This document shows, piece by piece, positions 24,819 through 33,711 of a DNA stretch of 64,000 bases. The notes under the pieces are model-generated. The model saw nothing but the letters and a program-made list of their open reading frames with translations. It was not told where the DNA came from and made no database searches. Where the stretch lies: contig DASXEH010000003.1 of NCBI GenBank assembly GCA_036490215.1, positions 74,911-138,910 on the forward strand, read 5' to 3'. Made by a program: the position numbers and the translations under genes. This DNA is from JASHSH01 sp036490215. GTDB taxonomy: Bacteria; Pseudomonadota; Alphaproteobacteria; Rhodospirillales; Magnetospirillaceae. Within the stretch, counting starts at the first letter, position 1. The number at the start of each line of letters is the position of its first letter.

Positions 24819-25815
24819 CTGCCTTGGCGCGATGCGACGCGATCTGTGCCGCCAACCGCAACGCCGCGATCAGACTGTCCGGCCGCGCCGTCCCGGTGCC
24901 CGCGATATCGAAAGCCGTGCCATGATCCGGCGAGGTGCGGACGAACGGTAAGCCCAAGGTGACATTCACGCCACCATCGAAATCCAGCGTCTTGAGCGGG
25001 ATCAACGCCTGATCGTGATACATGCAGAGTGCCACGTCATAGGTGGCGCGGGCGGCGGTATGAAACATCGTGTCGGGCGGCAGCGGACCGCGCACATCGA
25101 TGCCCTCGGCGCGCAAAGCCGCGACAGCTGGCGCGACGATGCGCGCATCCTCATCACCCATCGCGCCCTCCTCACCCGCATGCGGGTTGAGCCCGGCCAC
25201 CGCGATGCGCGGTTTGGCGATGCCGAAATCCTGCACCAACGCCCGCGCCGTCAGCCGGCCCGCGGCGATGATTTCGTCGGTGGAGAGTTTAGCGATCGCA
25301 TCTTTGAGCGACATATGGATCGTCACCGGCACCACGCGCAACTGTTCGCTGGCCAGCATCATCTCGACGCGGACATTGCCAGCCAGTGCTGCCAGAAATT
25401 CCGTGTGGCCCGGAAAATCGAAGTGGGCGTCGTAAAGAAGCTTCTTGTTGATCGGATTGGTGACAACCCCGGACGCGCGCCCTGCGCGCGCGAGTTCGAC
25501 CGCTGCTTCGATCGCCGCAACCACCGCCTTACCATTGGCGACATTAGGCCGTCCGGGTTCAACCGGCCGGATCAAGGGGTGGTGGAGAACAGGCAGAGCC
25601 CGCGCAAACACGGCCTCGGCGTCTTCGGGGTTTTGGATACGCGCAATCGGAATCGCCAGACCGAGGCGCTGCGCCAAAGCGGTCAGCCGCTCGGCGTCGT
25701 CGACCATGAAAAACGGCGGAAGCTTTTCGCGGGCAGCAACGGCCCACGCCATCAAGGCGATATCGCCGCCGATGCCGGCGGGCTCGCCCATCGTCACGGC
25801 GAGCGGCGCGCCCAT
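24802..25815 (-). CDS. pdxA: 4-hydroxythreonine-4-phosphate dehydrogenase
   Basis: A 337-aa NAD-dependent enzyme of the DXP-dependent pyridoxal-phosphate pathway. Family signatures are TMGEPAGIGGDIALMAW at the start, GVVTNPINKKLLYDAHFDFPGHTEFLA, and the metal-site region DVALCMYHDQALIPLKTLDFDGGVNVTLGLPFVRTSPDHGTA. It lies five bases after surA and overlaps rsmA, an arrangement conserved across proteobacteria. Confidence 0.96.
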   Translation of the reverse strand: MGAPLAVTMGEPAGIGGDIALMAWAVAAREKLPPFFMVDDAERLTALAQRLGLAIPIARIQNPEDAEAVFARALPVLHHPLIRPVEPGRPNVANGKAVVAAIEAAVELARAGRASGVVTNPINKKLLYDAHFDFPGHTEFLAALAGNVRVEMMLASEQLRVVPVTIHMSLKDAIAKLSTDEIIAAGRLTARALVQDFGIAKPRIAVAGLNPHAGEEGAMGDEDARIVAPAVAALRAEGIDVRGPLPPDTMFHTAARATYDVALCMYHDQALIPLKTLDFDGGVNVTLGLPFVRTSPDHGTAFDIAGTGTARPDSLIAALRLAAQIASHRAKAVAARG

Positions 25816-25820
25816 CGGCC

Positions 25821-27104
25821 CTAGATGCGAATCTCGACGAAGGCCCGACGGCGCAGGTCGCGCAGATAGCGCACGGAGAGCAATTCCAGACGCTCGTTCT
25901 CGATACGACGCCGCACTTCTTCGCGAGACGGCAGACCGTTCGTTGCCTCGGTCCGTGCGCAGACGATGAAAAAGCGCTTAGTGTCGCCGATGGTGAAGGG
26001 TTGGCCGGTCATTTCGCCTTTCTTCAGCGGATTGATCATGCCACGAATTTCGACCGGCATATCGGACGGACGGAGCAACCCGATCCGACTGAAATGAGCC
26101 GTCGGAATCTTGCCGGAGCTCTTTTCGTAATCGTCGCAGGACGAAGCCTTTTCGACCGCTTTCTTCAACTTATCGATATTGCTTTGGCGCTCTTGGTCCG
26201 ACGAACCCGGCAACAGCACGAGATCGATCTGCGCCATATCCATGGTGGGTTCGCTACTAAGAATCTGGCCGGCATCGTGCTTATCGCGCAACAGCAGGAT
26301 GTGGTAGCCGTCGCGCGTCCGGATCGGGGATGACGCATGATGGAGTTCGAGCTTGCTCAGCGCGTCCATCAACTGATCGTCGAGCATGCCCGGCGAGATC
26401 CACCCCAAATCGCCACCCGTGGCCGCGCCGGACTGACTGAACTGACGCGCCAGCTGCGAGAACGGCGCACCCGACGCCAATTGCTGCACCAGACTATCGG
26501 CCAGCTGATGCACCTGATCGTCGCGCGCGGGATCATCGACGGGAAGATAGATGTCGGCGGCGAGATAGGCCGGCTTCGTCAAGCCGTCCTTCATCTGAGC
26601 AAGGCGTGCATCGATTTCTTCTTCGCCGACATGGATCGTCGGAAGCAATTCTTCGCGCACGAGCCGGTTCCAAACCAGCTGCGTCCGAATCTGGTCGCGC
26701 AGAGTTTGCGGGTCGATGCCATGGTCTTCGAGATAGGGCCCGAGCTGACCCTTCTGCATATTGTTCTGTTTCTCGATGTCGGAGATACCGAATGCCACTT
26801 CGGAATCCGCCACACCCACCTTCAGTCGCTTGGCCTCTTGTGCCTCGAGCCGTTCGTCGATCAGGCGGCGCAGTACTTCGGGCCCAAGCCGCTGGCGGTT
26901 CTCGGCCGTATCCTGAAGATTGGCCGAAAGCAGGCCCAGGCGAACGCGAGCATCGAGATCGTGGATGGTGACCGCTTCCTCGTTCACCGAGGCCGCGACG
27001 CGTTCGGTCGCCTCGGGCGGCAAATCGGCCGCATAGGTCGACGTAACGGGCGCAGCGAGGGCGATGGATGCGGCGGCGAGGCGGAGAATGGTGGAGCGGA
27101 TCAT
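25821..27104 (-). CDS. surA: SurA-type periplasmic peptidyl-prolyl isomerase/chaperone
   Basis: A 427-aa protein from ATG 27104, whose ATGA overlap with the lptD stop fixes the start. A signal peptide (MIRSTILRLAAASIALAAP, cleavage near TYAADL) precedes the SurA N-terminal domain (ERVAASVNEEAVTIHDLDARVRL). One parvulin domain is clear near residues 175-280 (RQFSQSGAATGGDLGWISPGML, DGYHILLL), and a second, degenerate one follows. It escorts outer-membrane proteins, including its operon partner LptD, through the periplasm. Confidence 0.93.
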   Translation of the reverse strand: MIRSTILRLAAASIALAAPVTSTYAADLPPEATERVAASVNEEAVTIHDLDARVRLGLLSANLQDTAENRQRLGPEVLRRLIDERLEAQEAKRLKVGVADSEVAFGISDIEKQNNMQKGQLGPYLEDHGIDPQTLRDQIRTQLVWNRLVREELLPTIHVGEEEIDARLAQMKDGLTKPAYLAADIYLPVDDPARDDQVHQLADSLVQQLASGAPFSQLARQFSQSGAATGGDLGWISPGMLDDQLMDALSKLELHHASSPIRTRDGYHILLLRDKHDAGQILSSEPTMDMAQIDLVLLPGSSDQERQSNIDKLKKAVEKASSCDDYEKSSGKIPTAHFSRIGLLRPSDMPVEIRGMINPLKKGEMTGQPFTIGDTKRFFIVCARTEATNGLPSREEVRRRIENERLELLSVRYLRDLRRRAFVEIRI

Positions 27105-29359
27105 CAAAACAAGCTGACCGGAAACTGGGTGAGGGTCTTGAGGACAATCCTCAGGATCACGTAATGGCCGGCAACGATAGTGTTTACCGTTGTATTGCGC
27201 ATACCACCGTCGAGCTGGAGGATGGTGCACTCGTCCTCATAGCTCAGACGCGCCCCAGTCTGCAATGGCCCTCCGCCGGGGCCAAGATTCGAATTGTCAT
27301 AAATCTGGGCGCTCCAGCGGCGTGTGATCTGCGCTTGCAGCGAACCAACAATCTGTTCGCGCAGGCCGAAATTGCTGACTTCGTTGACGTCGTCGAGGAA
27401 CACGTAGCCGATTGTGGCGGATAGCGGCCGCGACCCGGCATTCAGGTCCAACTCGCTGTGACGGAAGCTGTAATCCGTTTCCGACAACCGGAAATGGTAG
27501 GTCAAATTGAGATTCTGCGACGGCGCGACCTCGGCCCGGCCGACCAGATCGGAGAACGGGTGATCGAGACCCGTGCCGACCGGGAACACGTTGTCCGGCT
27601 TCGGCTGATAGCTCTGGCCCAAGAGAATGTCGGCGGTCGAGCTGCCCCGGTTGGTCAGGGTGTACTCGCCGCCATAGGCGACACGCGGTCCACTGGCCAC
27701 GCGGTCGTAACCGCTGAAGAGCTGGGGGTTGAAGATGTTCGAATCGTCGAGTTCGAAGTCCAAGCTGTCTTCGTTGGGGATCTTCGCATCGTTACCGCCA
27801 TAGGGGCCGATATTGGCCATCAGGATCGGCGTGAAGGTCTGGGTGGAGTGATCCTCGATCTTCGCCATCGGCAAGCGCCAGTCGACCGATGTGGTGGGAA
27901 TCAGGCGATACGCGTATTCCTGCTGCGGACCGTAGCCGATGACATGATCGCTGTCATAAGCGTCGGCCCGAACCGATGCGGTAAAGTTGTAGACCTCGCC
28001 GTCGTTGGATGTGTACGGCAGATGCCATGCAGCGAGCGTATTGACGCGGCGGCTGTTGGTTTCGTCATCGGTGCGCAGGATGGACGCGCTGTGCGTATCG
28101 AACGACACATAGCTTCCCTCCCAACCGGGATGGCTCTGCACGCTATAGGTGACCAATGGCAGAACCAGCGGCGATTTATCGGGAATGCCCGGTTCCGGCG
28201 CGGGAAGATTGTCGGTCTGATTCTGGAACGAATAGGCTTCGACGGCGAAATAGCTGCGGCTGCTGAAGCCTTCGAGATAAGGCCGTGTGGTCAGATAGGG
28301 TTCGTTCAGCGGATAGTCGTAATAGCGCAGATAGTCGCGATCCGAAGCACGCTCGATGTCGTAACCCGTGCGCCACGTGTCGTCGATCGCGAATTGCGAT
28401 TTGGCGTCGACGTCCCAACCCGTAGAGGTCGCCGCGACATTGCTGGTCTCGGGTTCGTTGCCGAAGGAGGCGCTGGTCGTCATCTCGCCGAAGGTCGTGC
28501 GCGCACGCCAATTGGCGGCGCCACCGGCGCCTTCTTTCGATGTGTAGATCGGCTCGATCGTCGCATCCTGATACGGCGAAATGATCTGATAGTAGGGAAC
28601 GGCAAGGCCGGTGCCGACGATCGCATTGCTGAAGAAGGTCGGCGGCAGCACGCCGCTTTCGCGTTTGACCGATGGATCGCTGTGCGAGAAGTACGGGAAG
28701 TACATCACCGGGAAGCCGTCGACGTCGAACCAGGCGTCGTCATAGGAAATGCGATGCGTGGTATCGTCATGGACGATGCGCTGGGCGCGCACATCCCACA
28801 GCGGCGGGCTGCTGGGATCGGCGGCGCAGGGTTCGCACGCCGTATAGATTGCGTCATCGAGAATATTGCGCGTGCCGTCGGTGCGCCGGCCGGTGGCTGC
28901 GGCGAAGCGCGAATTGTCGACCATCAACAGACGAAGATGTCGAGCAACAGCCTGCTTCATATCGCCGCTGAGTTCGATGTAGTCGGTGAAACGCACTTCG
29001 CCGTCGATATCGGTGAAACTGACATTGCCGGTGGCGATGATCACGTCTTGCTTGAGGTTGTAAGACACCGCATCGGCCAAAAGCACACGCCCGGCCTGGT
29101 CGATCTCGACATGGCCGCTGGCCGTGACGGTCGATAGATCGCGGTCGTAGATGATCTGGTCGGCGGTGATCAGCGCCGGCTGATCCGTGCCCTTCTTGCC
29201 GTCCTTGCCTTTGACGGCGGGTGCCAGGGACGCACCATTCGATGGGCCTGCCCCGCTGACGGGCGCCGCGGTCGTGTCCGCTTGCGTGGGTGAGGCCAAA
29301 GCCGTCATCAAGGCCATAATCGAGATGCCGACCGTCAGACGCCGCGCCGGAGACCTCAT
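27104..29359 (-). CDS. lptD: LptD: LPS-assembly outer-membrane protein
   Basis: A 751-aa precursor from ATG 29359, two bases below the lptF stop; the longer frame start lies inside lptF. Signal peptide residues 1-27 are followed by a low-complexity linker, then the OstA-like beta-jellyroll (ITADQIIYDRDLSTVTASGHVEI). The central segment has a Cys pair (ACEPCAADP) and YFPYFSHSDPSVKRESGVLPP, the start of the barrel. The C-terminal YEDECTILQLDGG carries the late Cys. LptD with LptE inserts LPS into the outer leaflet. The organism therefore makes LPS. Confidence 0.95.
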   Translation of the reverse strand: MRSPARRLTVGISIMALMTALASPTQADTTAAPVSGAGPSNGASLAPAVKGKDGKKGTDQPALITADQIIYDRDLSTVTASGHVEIDQAGRVLLADAVSYNLKQDVIIATGNVSFTDIDGEVRFTDYIELSGDMKQAVARHLRLLMVDNSRFAAATGRRTDGTRNILDDAIYTACEPCAADPSSPPLWDVRAQRIVHDDTTHRISYDDAWFDVDGFPVMYFPYFSHSDPSVKRESGVLPPTFFSNAIVGTGLAVPYYQIISPYQDATIEPIYTSKEGAGGAANWRARTTFGEMTTSASFGNEPETSNVAATSTGWDVDAKSQFAIDDTWRTGYDIERASDRDYLRYYDYPLNEPYLTTRPYLEGFSSRSYFAVEAYSFQNQTDNLPAPEPGIPDKSPLVLPLVTYSVQSHPGWEGSYVSFDTHSASILRTDDETNSRRVNTLAAWHLPYTSNDGEVYNFTASVRADAYDSDHVIGYGPQQEYAYRLIPTTSVDWRLPMAKIEDHSTQTFTPILMANIGPYGGNDAKIPNEDSLDFELDDSNIFNPQLFSGYDRVASGPRVAYGGEYTLTNRGSSTADILLGQSYQPKPDNVFPVGTGLDHPFSDLVGRAEVAPSQNLNLTYHFRLSETDYSFRHSELDLNAGSRPLSATIGYVFLDDVNEVSNFGLREQIVGSLQAQITRRWSAQIYDNSNLGPGGGPLQTGARLSYEDECTILQLDGGMRNTTVNTIVAGHYVILRIVLKTLTQFPVSLF

Positions 29360-29360
29360 A

Positions 29361-30482
29361 TCAGCTCGCGGCTGCCGCGCCGGAGGTCGGACGGTCGCCG
29401 AATCCAGGCCGCAGCAGAATCCAAGCCGCTGCCGCGGCGGGAACGATGGGACCAATGTAGATCAGCGGCAGAAGCGCAAGATTGCGCGCCGCCAAGTCCG
29501 AAATGCCCAACGCCATGGCCTGAACGGCCACCATCAAACCGACGCCGATCGCAATCCGATCGAGTTGCCCGCGACGATTGAAGTGGCCCGCCAGGAGACA
29601 AGCCGCCGCGATCAGCGCGAAGGTGAAATCGTAGAGCGGCGACGCTAGGCGCTGATAGGCCTCGACACGGAATTGGCGATAGAGGGCCTGCGTCATCGTC
29701 GCTTCGTCGGCGGCAAACAATTGCGCCATCGTCTGCTCGCGCGGATCCTGCGCTTCGACGCGCCCGGCATTTCCGCCTTCGCTGAATTCCATCGCATAAT
29801 TGTCGAAGTGCAGCAGCGAAAGCCGGTCCGAGCCCTTGGTCACCTGCTGGCGCGTGCCGTTGAACATCACCACTTCGGGCGTGCCGTCGGCGGTATGAGT
29901 CAGCGACCCGCGCTCGGCCATCAATGTAACCGGCTGCTGCGGATTACGGCGATCATCGACGATGATGCCGAGCAGTTCGCCATCGGGCAGACGCGACTTC
30001 ACGTAGACGGTGAGGCCGCTGCCGATCTGGGTGAATGCGCCCTCCTGGATCAGCACGCCCGTCGCGCTGGAACGCAGCTGCCACTGCAGCGTGTGGAATG
30101 CGCTGACCGAAAGCGGGATCAGCCAGATATTCAGAAGAAAGCCGAGGGCTGCACAGCCGGTGGCCAGAATGATCGCGGGCCGCGCAAGTTGCACATGACT
30201 GGCGCCGATCGAGCGTAACACCACGAGTTCGCGATCCGCCGTCAGCCGGTCATAGATGAACAGGACGACGGCGAAAACTGAAACCGGGAGGATCACCGTC
30301 AGGAAGTTGGGCACGATCAGCAGCGTGAGTTCGAGGAACTCGGCGACCGACGCACCCTTGCTCACCGTCAACTCGACGAAGCGCAGCGACTGGGTCAGCC
30401 ACAAGATGGCCGTAAGCCCCATCGTCACCAGCACCATGCCGACGATAAGCTGGCGTAAAATATAGCGATCGATGCCCCGCAT
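29361..30482 (-). CDS. lptF: LptF-type LPS export permease
   Basis: A 373-aa YjgP/YjgQ-family permease with six membrane helices (three before residue 115, three after 290) and a periplasmic beta-jellyroll between. The N-terminus is LptF-like rather than LptG-like: RYILRQLIVGMVLVTMGLTA, WLTQSLRFVELTVSKG, and LTADRELVVLRSIGASHVQLARPAI. LptF normally pairs with LptG above the LptB ATPase dimer to pull LPS from the inner membrane. Here lptD follows after one base and no lptG is between them, unlike the common lptF-lptG-lptD order. Confidence 0.9.
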   Translation of the reverse strand: MRGIDRYILRQLIVGMVLVTMGLTAILWLTQSLRFVELTVSKGASVAEFLELTLLIVPNFLTVILPVSVFAVVLFIYDRLTADRELVVLRSIGASHVQLARPAIILATGCAALGFLLNIWLIPLSVSAFHTLQWQLRSSATGVLIQEGAFTQIGSGLTVYVKSRLPDGELLGIIVDDRRNPQQPVTLMAERGSLTHTADGTPEVVMFNGTRQQVTKGSDRLSLLHFDNYAMEFSEGGNAGRVEAQDPREQTMAQLFAADEATMTQALYRQFRVEAYQRLASPLYDFTFALIAAACLLAGHFNRRGQLDRIAIGVGLMVAVQAMALGISDLAARNLALLPLIYIGPIVPAAAAAWILLRPGFGDRPTSGAAAAS

Positions 30483-30536
30483 TTGCGGCCGATTATGGCC
30501 GCGCGGGACAGGTCAGAACAAGCCTCAATCCATCCA

Positions 30537-30569
30537 CAGGCCCGCACGCCGGAGGGACGCGCGGGCCTG
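30537..30569 (-). terminator. GC hairpin downstream of the SDR gene
   Basis: CAGGCCCGC (30537-30545) and GCGGGCCTG (30561-30569) form a perfect 9-bp stem around a 15-base loop, 17 bases after the SDR stop on the minus strand. No U-run follows, so it may be a weak or Rho-assisted end, separating this unit from the lptF operon. Confidence 0.45.
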
Positions 30570-30586
30570 TCAACGGCACGGCACAG

Positions 30587-31381
30587 TCAGGCGCGCTTCA
30601 GGAGCGAGCCGGTCAGTGCCGTGGCGGTGGAACGAGGCGTGATCCGGTTGAGGAACGCGCCGGTCTTGTTGAACCAGCCCGTGACCAGCACCGTGCGTCC
30701 GGATTTCAGCGCCGCATAGCCCTGACGTGCCACCTCGGCAGAGGTCATGCTCGGAACCAGGGGGTTCTTGTGCAGCTTCATTTCGGTGCTGTTGGCGACC
30801 TTGGCGAACTCGGTCTCTGTGCCGCCGGGGCACAGAACCGACAGGGTCACGCCAGTGCCGCGCAATTCGAAATTGATCGCCTCGCCCAGGCTCAGCACGT
30901 AGGCCTTGGTGGCGCAGTAGACGGCCATATAGGGGCCCGGCTGGAACGAAGCCGTGGAGGCCACCAGCATCACCCGGCCGCGCCGCCGCGCGACCATGCC
31001 CGGCAGCAATGCACGCGTCAGCTCGGTTAGCGCGACGATATTGACCTGCATCATCTCGCCGATGCGCGTCTGGTCTTCCACGTGAAACAACGAATTGTCG
31101 CCAAGTCCTGCATTGTTGATCAGCACATCGACGGTAAGGCTGCGCGATTCGATGTCACGGACCAGCGCCGCCGCACCACCTGTCTTGCTGAGATCGGCCG
31201 GGATCACCGTGATCTGTGCGCCGAGCACCTTCAGCTCTTCGGCCAGTTTCTGCATGGGCTCGACACGCCGCGCCGAGAGAATGAGATCGTGGCCGTCGCG
31301 CGCCAATTCGCGCGCGAGATCGGCGCCGATCCCACTCGATGCACCTGTGACCAAAGCGATGGGACGGTTTGAGGTGTTCAT
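30587..31381 (-). CDS. Short-chain dehydrogenase/reductase (classical SDR, DltE-like)
   Basis: A 264-aa NAD(P)-dependent oxidoreductase. The cofactor loop TGASSGIG is at residues 13-20, NNAG follows beta-4, and the catalytic S-Y-K triad is in STASFQPGPYMAVYCATKAY (Y155 region, YxxxK). An Arg pair after beta-2 (SARRVEP) suggests NADPH preference. The substrate is unknown. Its ATG overlaps the TGA of the TetR gene upstream, so both are cotranscribed and the SDR is probably under that repressor's control. Confidence 0.92.
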   Translation of the reverse strand: MNTSNRPIALVTGASSGIGADLARELARDGHDLILSARRVEPMQKLAEELKVLGAQITVIPADLSKTGGAAALVRDIESRSLTVDVLINNAGLGDNSLFHVEDQTRIGEMMQVNIVALTELTRALLPGMVARRRGRVMLVASTASFQPGPYMAVYCATKAYVLSLGEAINFELRGTGVTLSVLCPGGTETEFAKVANSTEMKLHKNPLVPSMTSAEVARQGYAALKSGRTVLVTGWFNKTGAFLNRITPRSTATALTGSLLKRA

Positions 31382-32025
31382 GGCTGTTGCCTTTCAGTCG
31401 TCGGAAACACGGTAGTGGAGGATGAAGAGAGTGGGGCCTTGCCGGTGACGGCATGCCAGAGCGCGAGGCCCGCGGCGTCGACCAGTTGCGGATCGAGCCG
31501 CAGAAAGCCTTGATCCGCAAACTTCAGGAGACCGACCAGCCCACCCCAGACCAACGCGACCAGCACCTCGGGCGCAGGCGAATCGACGCGATAGGCGCCG
31601 GTGATTTCGCGCATGAAGTCGATGGCGACCAACATGATCTTCTGACCCGATTCATGGGTGGCCGGATCGAGATAGGCCGCGTGATGATGCATCTCGAAGA
31701 ACAGGAAGTCGGCGGGATGGGCAACCGCATAGGCCACCAGTGCGCGCCAGGTCCGGCGAAAACGGGCTTCGAGATCGCCACCGCCGCTGGCTGCCCCCGA
31801 GAATGCGTCGTACATGCCCTGTTTGCGCTCGGCCAGGGCGGCATTCACCAGGGCTTCCTTAGTCTGGAAATAGAGGTAGATCGACCCGGTGGCCACGCCC
31901 GCCTTTTCGGCGATCTCGGGCACCGTGGTCCCATAGAACCCTTTATGGGCGAATAGGGTCACGGCGGCGTCGATGATCGCTGCCCGCTTGTTGATGACCT
32001 TCTTCGCGTTCGCCCGACCCGCCAT
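31378..32025 (-). CDS. TetR-family transcriptional regulator (SDR-linked)
   Basis: A 215-aa repressor from ATG 32025 preceded by GGGTGGG; the longer frame would start inside the operator. The helix-turn-helix TTVPEIAEKAGVATGSIYLYFQTKEALV (residues about 32-59) is canonical. The C-terminal domain contains FLFFEMHHHAAYLDPATHESGQK, reminiscent of regulators of lipid or acyl metabolism, but the ligand is unknown. It is transcribed with the SDR gene downstream and has a palindrome 39 bases upstream of its start. Confidence 0.9.
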   Translation of the reverse strand: MAGRANAKKVINKRAAIIDAAVTLFAHKGFYGTTVPEIAEKAGVATGSIYLYFQTKEALVNAALAERKQGMYDAFSGAASGGGDLEARFRRTWRALVAYAVAHPADFLFFEMHHHAAYLDPATHESGQKIMLVAIDFMREITGAYRVDSPAPEVLVALVWGGLVGLLKFADQGFLRLDPQLVDAAGLALWHAVTGKAPLSSSSTTVFPTTERQQP

Positions 32026-32063
32026 AGCCCACCCCAAGCGCCCTTGATCGCCCCAAATGATAT

Positions 32064-32081
32064 TGAATGAATAGTCATTCA
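32064..32081. promoter_or_regulatory. Palindromic operator upstream of TetR-SDR pair
   Basis: TGAATGA (32064-32070), spacer ATAG, TCATTCA (32075-32081) is a perfect 18-bp dyad. Sites of the AATGAATG-type with this symmetry are common for TetR repressors controlling their own operon. It lies 39 bases ahead of the TetR start on the minus strand. Confidence 0.65.
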
Positions 32082-32136
32082 TTTCTCAAGAGTCAAGGGA
32101 GATTGGTGTGAGCGCCAAGGCTCCAAAACGAAACTG

Positions 32137-33567
32137 TTAATGCTTGGCGCGAACGACCTTGCCCGGGTTCATCAGGTTGCGCGGATCGAGCGCCGCTTTG
32201 ACCCGCTGCATCAGATCGAGCTCGATCGGTTTCTTGTAGTGATCCATATCGTCGAGCTTGAGCTGGCCGACGCCATGTTCGGCACTGAAACTGCCGCGCA
32301 TCTCCACCGCGATACTGAAGATGATCGGTGTGATCACGTGCTCCGCGTCGTAGAGCGCATTGTCGCTGGCGCCCCTCGCCGAACAGACGGTGAAGTGGAT
32401 ATTGCCGTCGCCGAGATGGCCGAACGGCATGCACAACACGTTGGGATATTTGGCCTGGACTGCTTCGACTGTACGACGGATGTATTTCGCCACATCCGAG
32501 GTCGGCACCGACACATCGTGGTGCAGCGCCGGACCGCTGCGGCGCACGGCTTCCGGCAACTCCTCACGGATGCGCCAGATGGCGCGTTGCTGCGTCGTCG
32601 AATCGGCAATCACCGCATCCACGATCTCGCCGGCTTCGACCGCGTCGCCCAGGATCGCTTCCATCGTTTCGCGCAGGCTGCCGCCCGGACGCGACGTGGA
32701 GAGATCCATCAGCGCGTACCAGTCATAGGATGTGGCGATCGGATCAGTCACGCCCGGCAGATATTTGACGGCATATTCGATGCTTGAGCGGGGCATCACC
32801 TCGAAAGCCGTGACCATATCCGAACTCATCGAGCGGGCGCGCCGCAACAGAGGCAGCGCGGTTTCGAGATCGGTCAGCGCAACCAACGCCGTCTGCACGT
32901 CTTGCGGCTGCGGGAACAATTTCAGCGACGCCGCGGTGATGATGCCGAGCGAGCCCTCGGCGCCGATGAAGAACTGCTTCAGATCGTAACCGGTGTTGTC
33001 CTTGCCCAGCGCCTTCAGCCCGTCCCAAATGGCGCCGTCGGCGAGGACGACTTCGAGGCCGAGCACCAGCGCGCGCGTGCTGCCATAGCGCAACACGCCG
33101 ACGCCGCCGGCATTGGTGGAGATGTTGCCGCCGATCATGCAGCTGCCTTGCGCACCCAGGCTGAGTGGGAAGAAGCAACCCGCTTCGCGTGCTTTTTCCT
33201 GCAACGTCTGCAGCACGCATCCCGCATCCACAGTCATGGTGAAATCGAGGGGATCGAGATTGCGGATACGGTTCATCCGCGCGAGGCTGAGCACGATCTG
33301 CTTGCCCGACGCGTCGGGCATTGCGCCTTCGCATAATCCGGTATTGCCACCTTGCGGCACGATGGCCACGCCTTCCGTCGCGCAGAGCTTCACGACCGCG
33401 GACACTTCCTCGGTCGAGCCGGGCCGCACCACCAGACGCGCCTTGCCCTGCCAACGCTGCCGCCATTCGGTTTGATAGGGCGTCATCGCGTCCGGTTCGG
33501 CGATCACGGCCGGCGCGCCGCAAATGGCGACAAGGCGCGAAACCAGAGTATCGGTGACGGCGTTCAT
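32137..33567 (-). CDS. FAD-linked oxidase (D-2-hydroxyglutarate / D-lactate dehydrogenase type)
   Basis: A 476-aa flavoprotein from ATG 33567 (AGGGAG upstream); the frame continues further but there it is only the antisense of a glycosyltransferase gene. The FAD_binding_4 domain (residues about 40-220) has VVPQGGNTGLCEGAMPD and SLGAQGSCMIGGNISTNAGG. The C-terminal FAD-oxidase domain includes PFGHLGDGNIHF and the terminal FSAEHGVGQLK, with metal and substrate His residues. It oxidises a D-2-hydroxy acid, passing electrons to a quinone or electron-transfer flavoprotein. The exact substrate is not resolvable. Confidence 0.9.
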   Translation of the reverse strand: MNAVTDTLVSRLVAICGAPAVIAEPDAMTPYQTEWRQRWQGKARLVVRPGSTEEVSAVVKLCATEGVAIVPQGGNTGLCEGAMPDASGKQIVLSLARMNRIRNLDPLDFTMTVDAGCVLQTLQEKAREAGCFFPLSLGAQGSCMIGGNISTNAGGVGVLRYGSTRALVLGLEVVLADGAIWDGLKALGKDNTGYDLKQFFIGAEGSLGIITAASLKLFPQPQDVQTALVALTDLETALPLLRRARSMSSDMVTAFEVMPRSSIEYAVKYLPGVTDPIATSYDWYALMDLSTSRPGGSLRETMEAILGDAVEAGEIVDAVIADSTTQQRAIWRIREELPEAVRRSGPALHHDVSVPTSDVAKYIRRTVEAVQAKYPNVLCMPFGHLGDGNIHFTVCSARGASDNALYDAEHVITPIIFSIAVEMRGSFSAEHGVGQLKLDDMDHYKKPIELDLMQRVKAALDPRNLMNPGKVVRAKH

Positions 33568-33711
33568 GATGGCTCTCCCTCGGATGCCCTCGGTGTAATC
33601 CTTCATATGGGGCGCGACAAGTTCCCGTTTGTGCCGGCGTCCAAGCCTGTATAGTCGCCCCGCAACGGCAGCTACAATCACAACCGCAGATAACCGCGCG
33701 AGACAACCCCC

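Noticed and set aside
27458..29137. 559-codon plus-strand frame opposite lptD
   Set aside because: Composition is that of an antisense shadow (runs of Arg, Asp, Val, Gly); lptD on the other strand is clearly the real gene.
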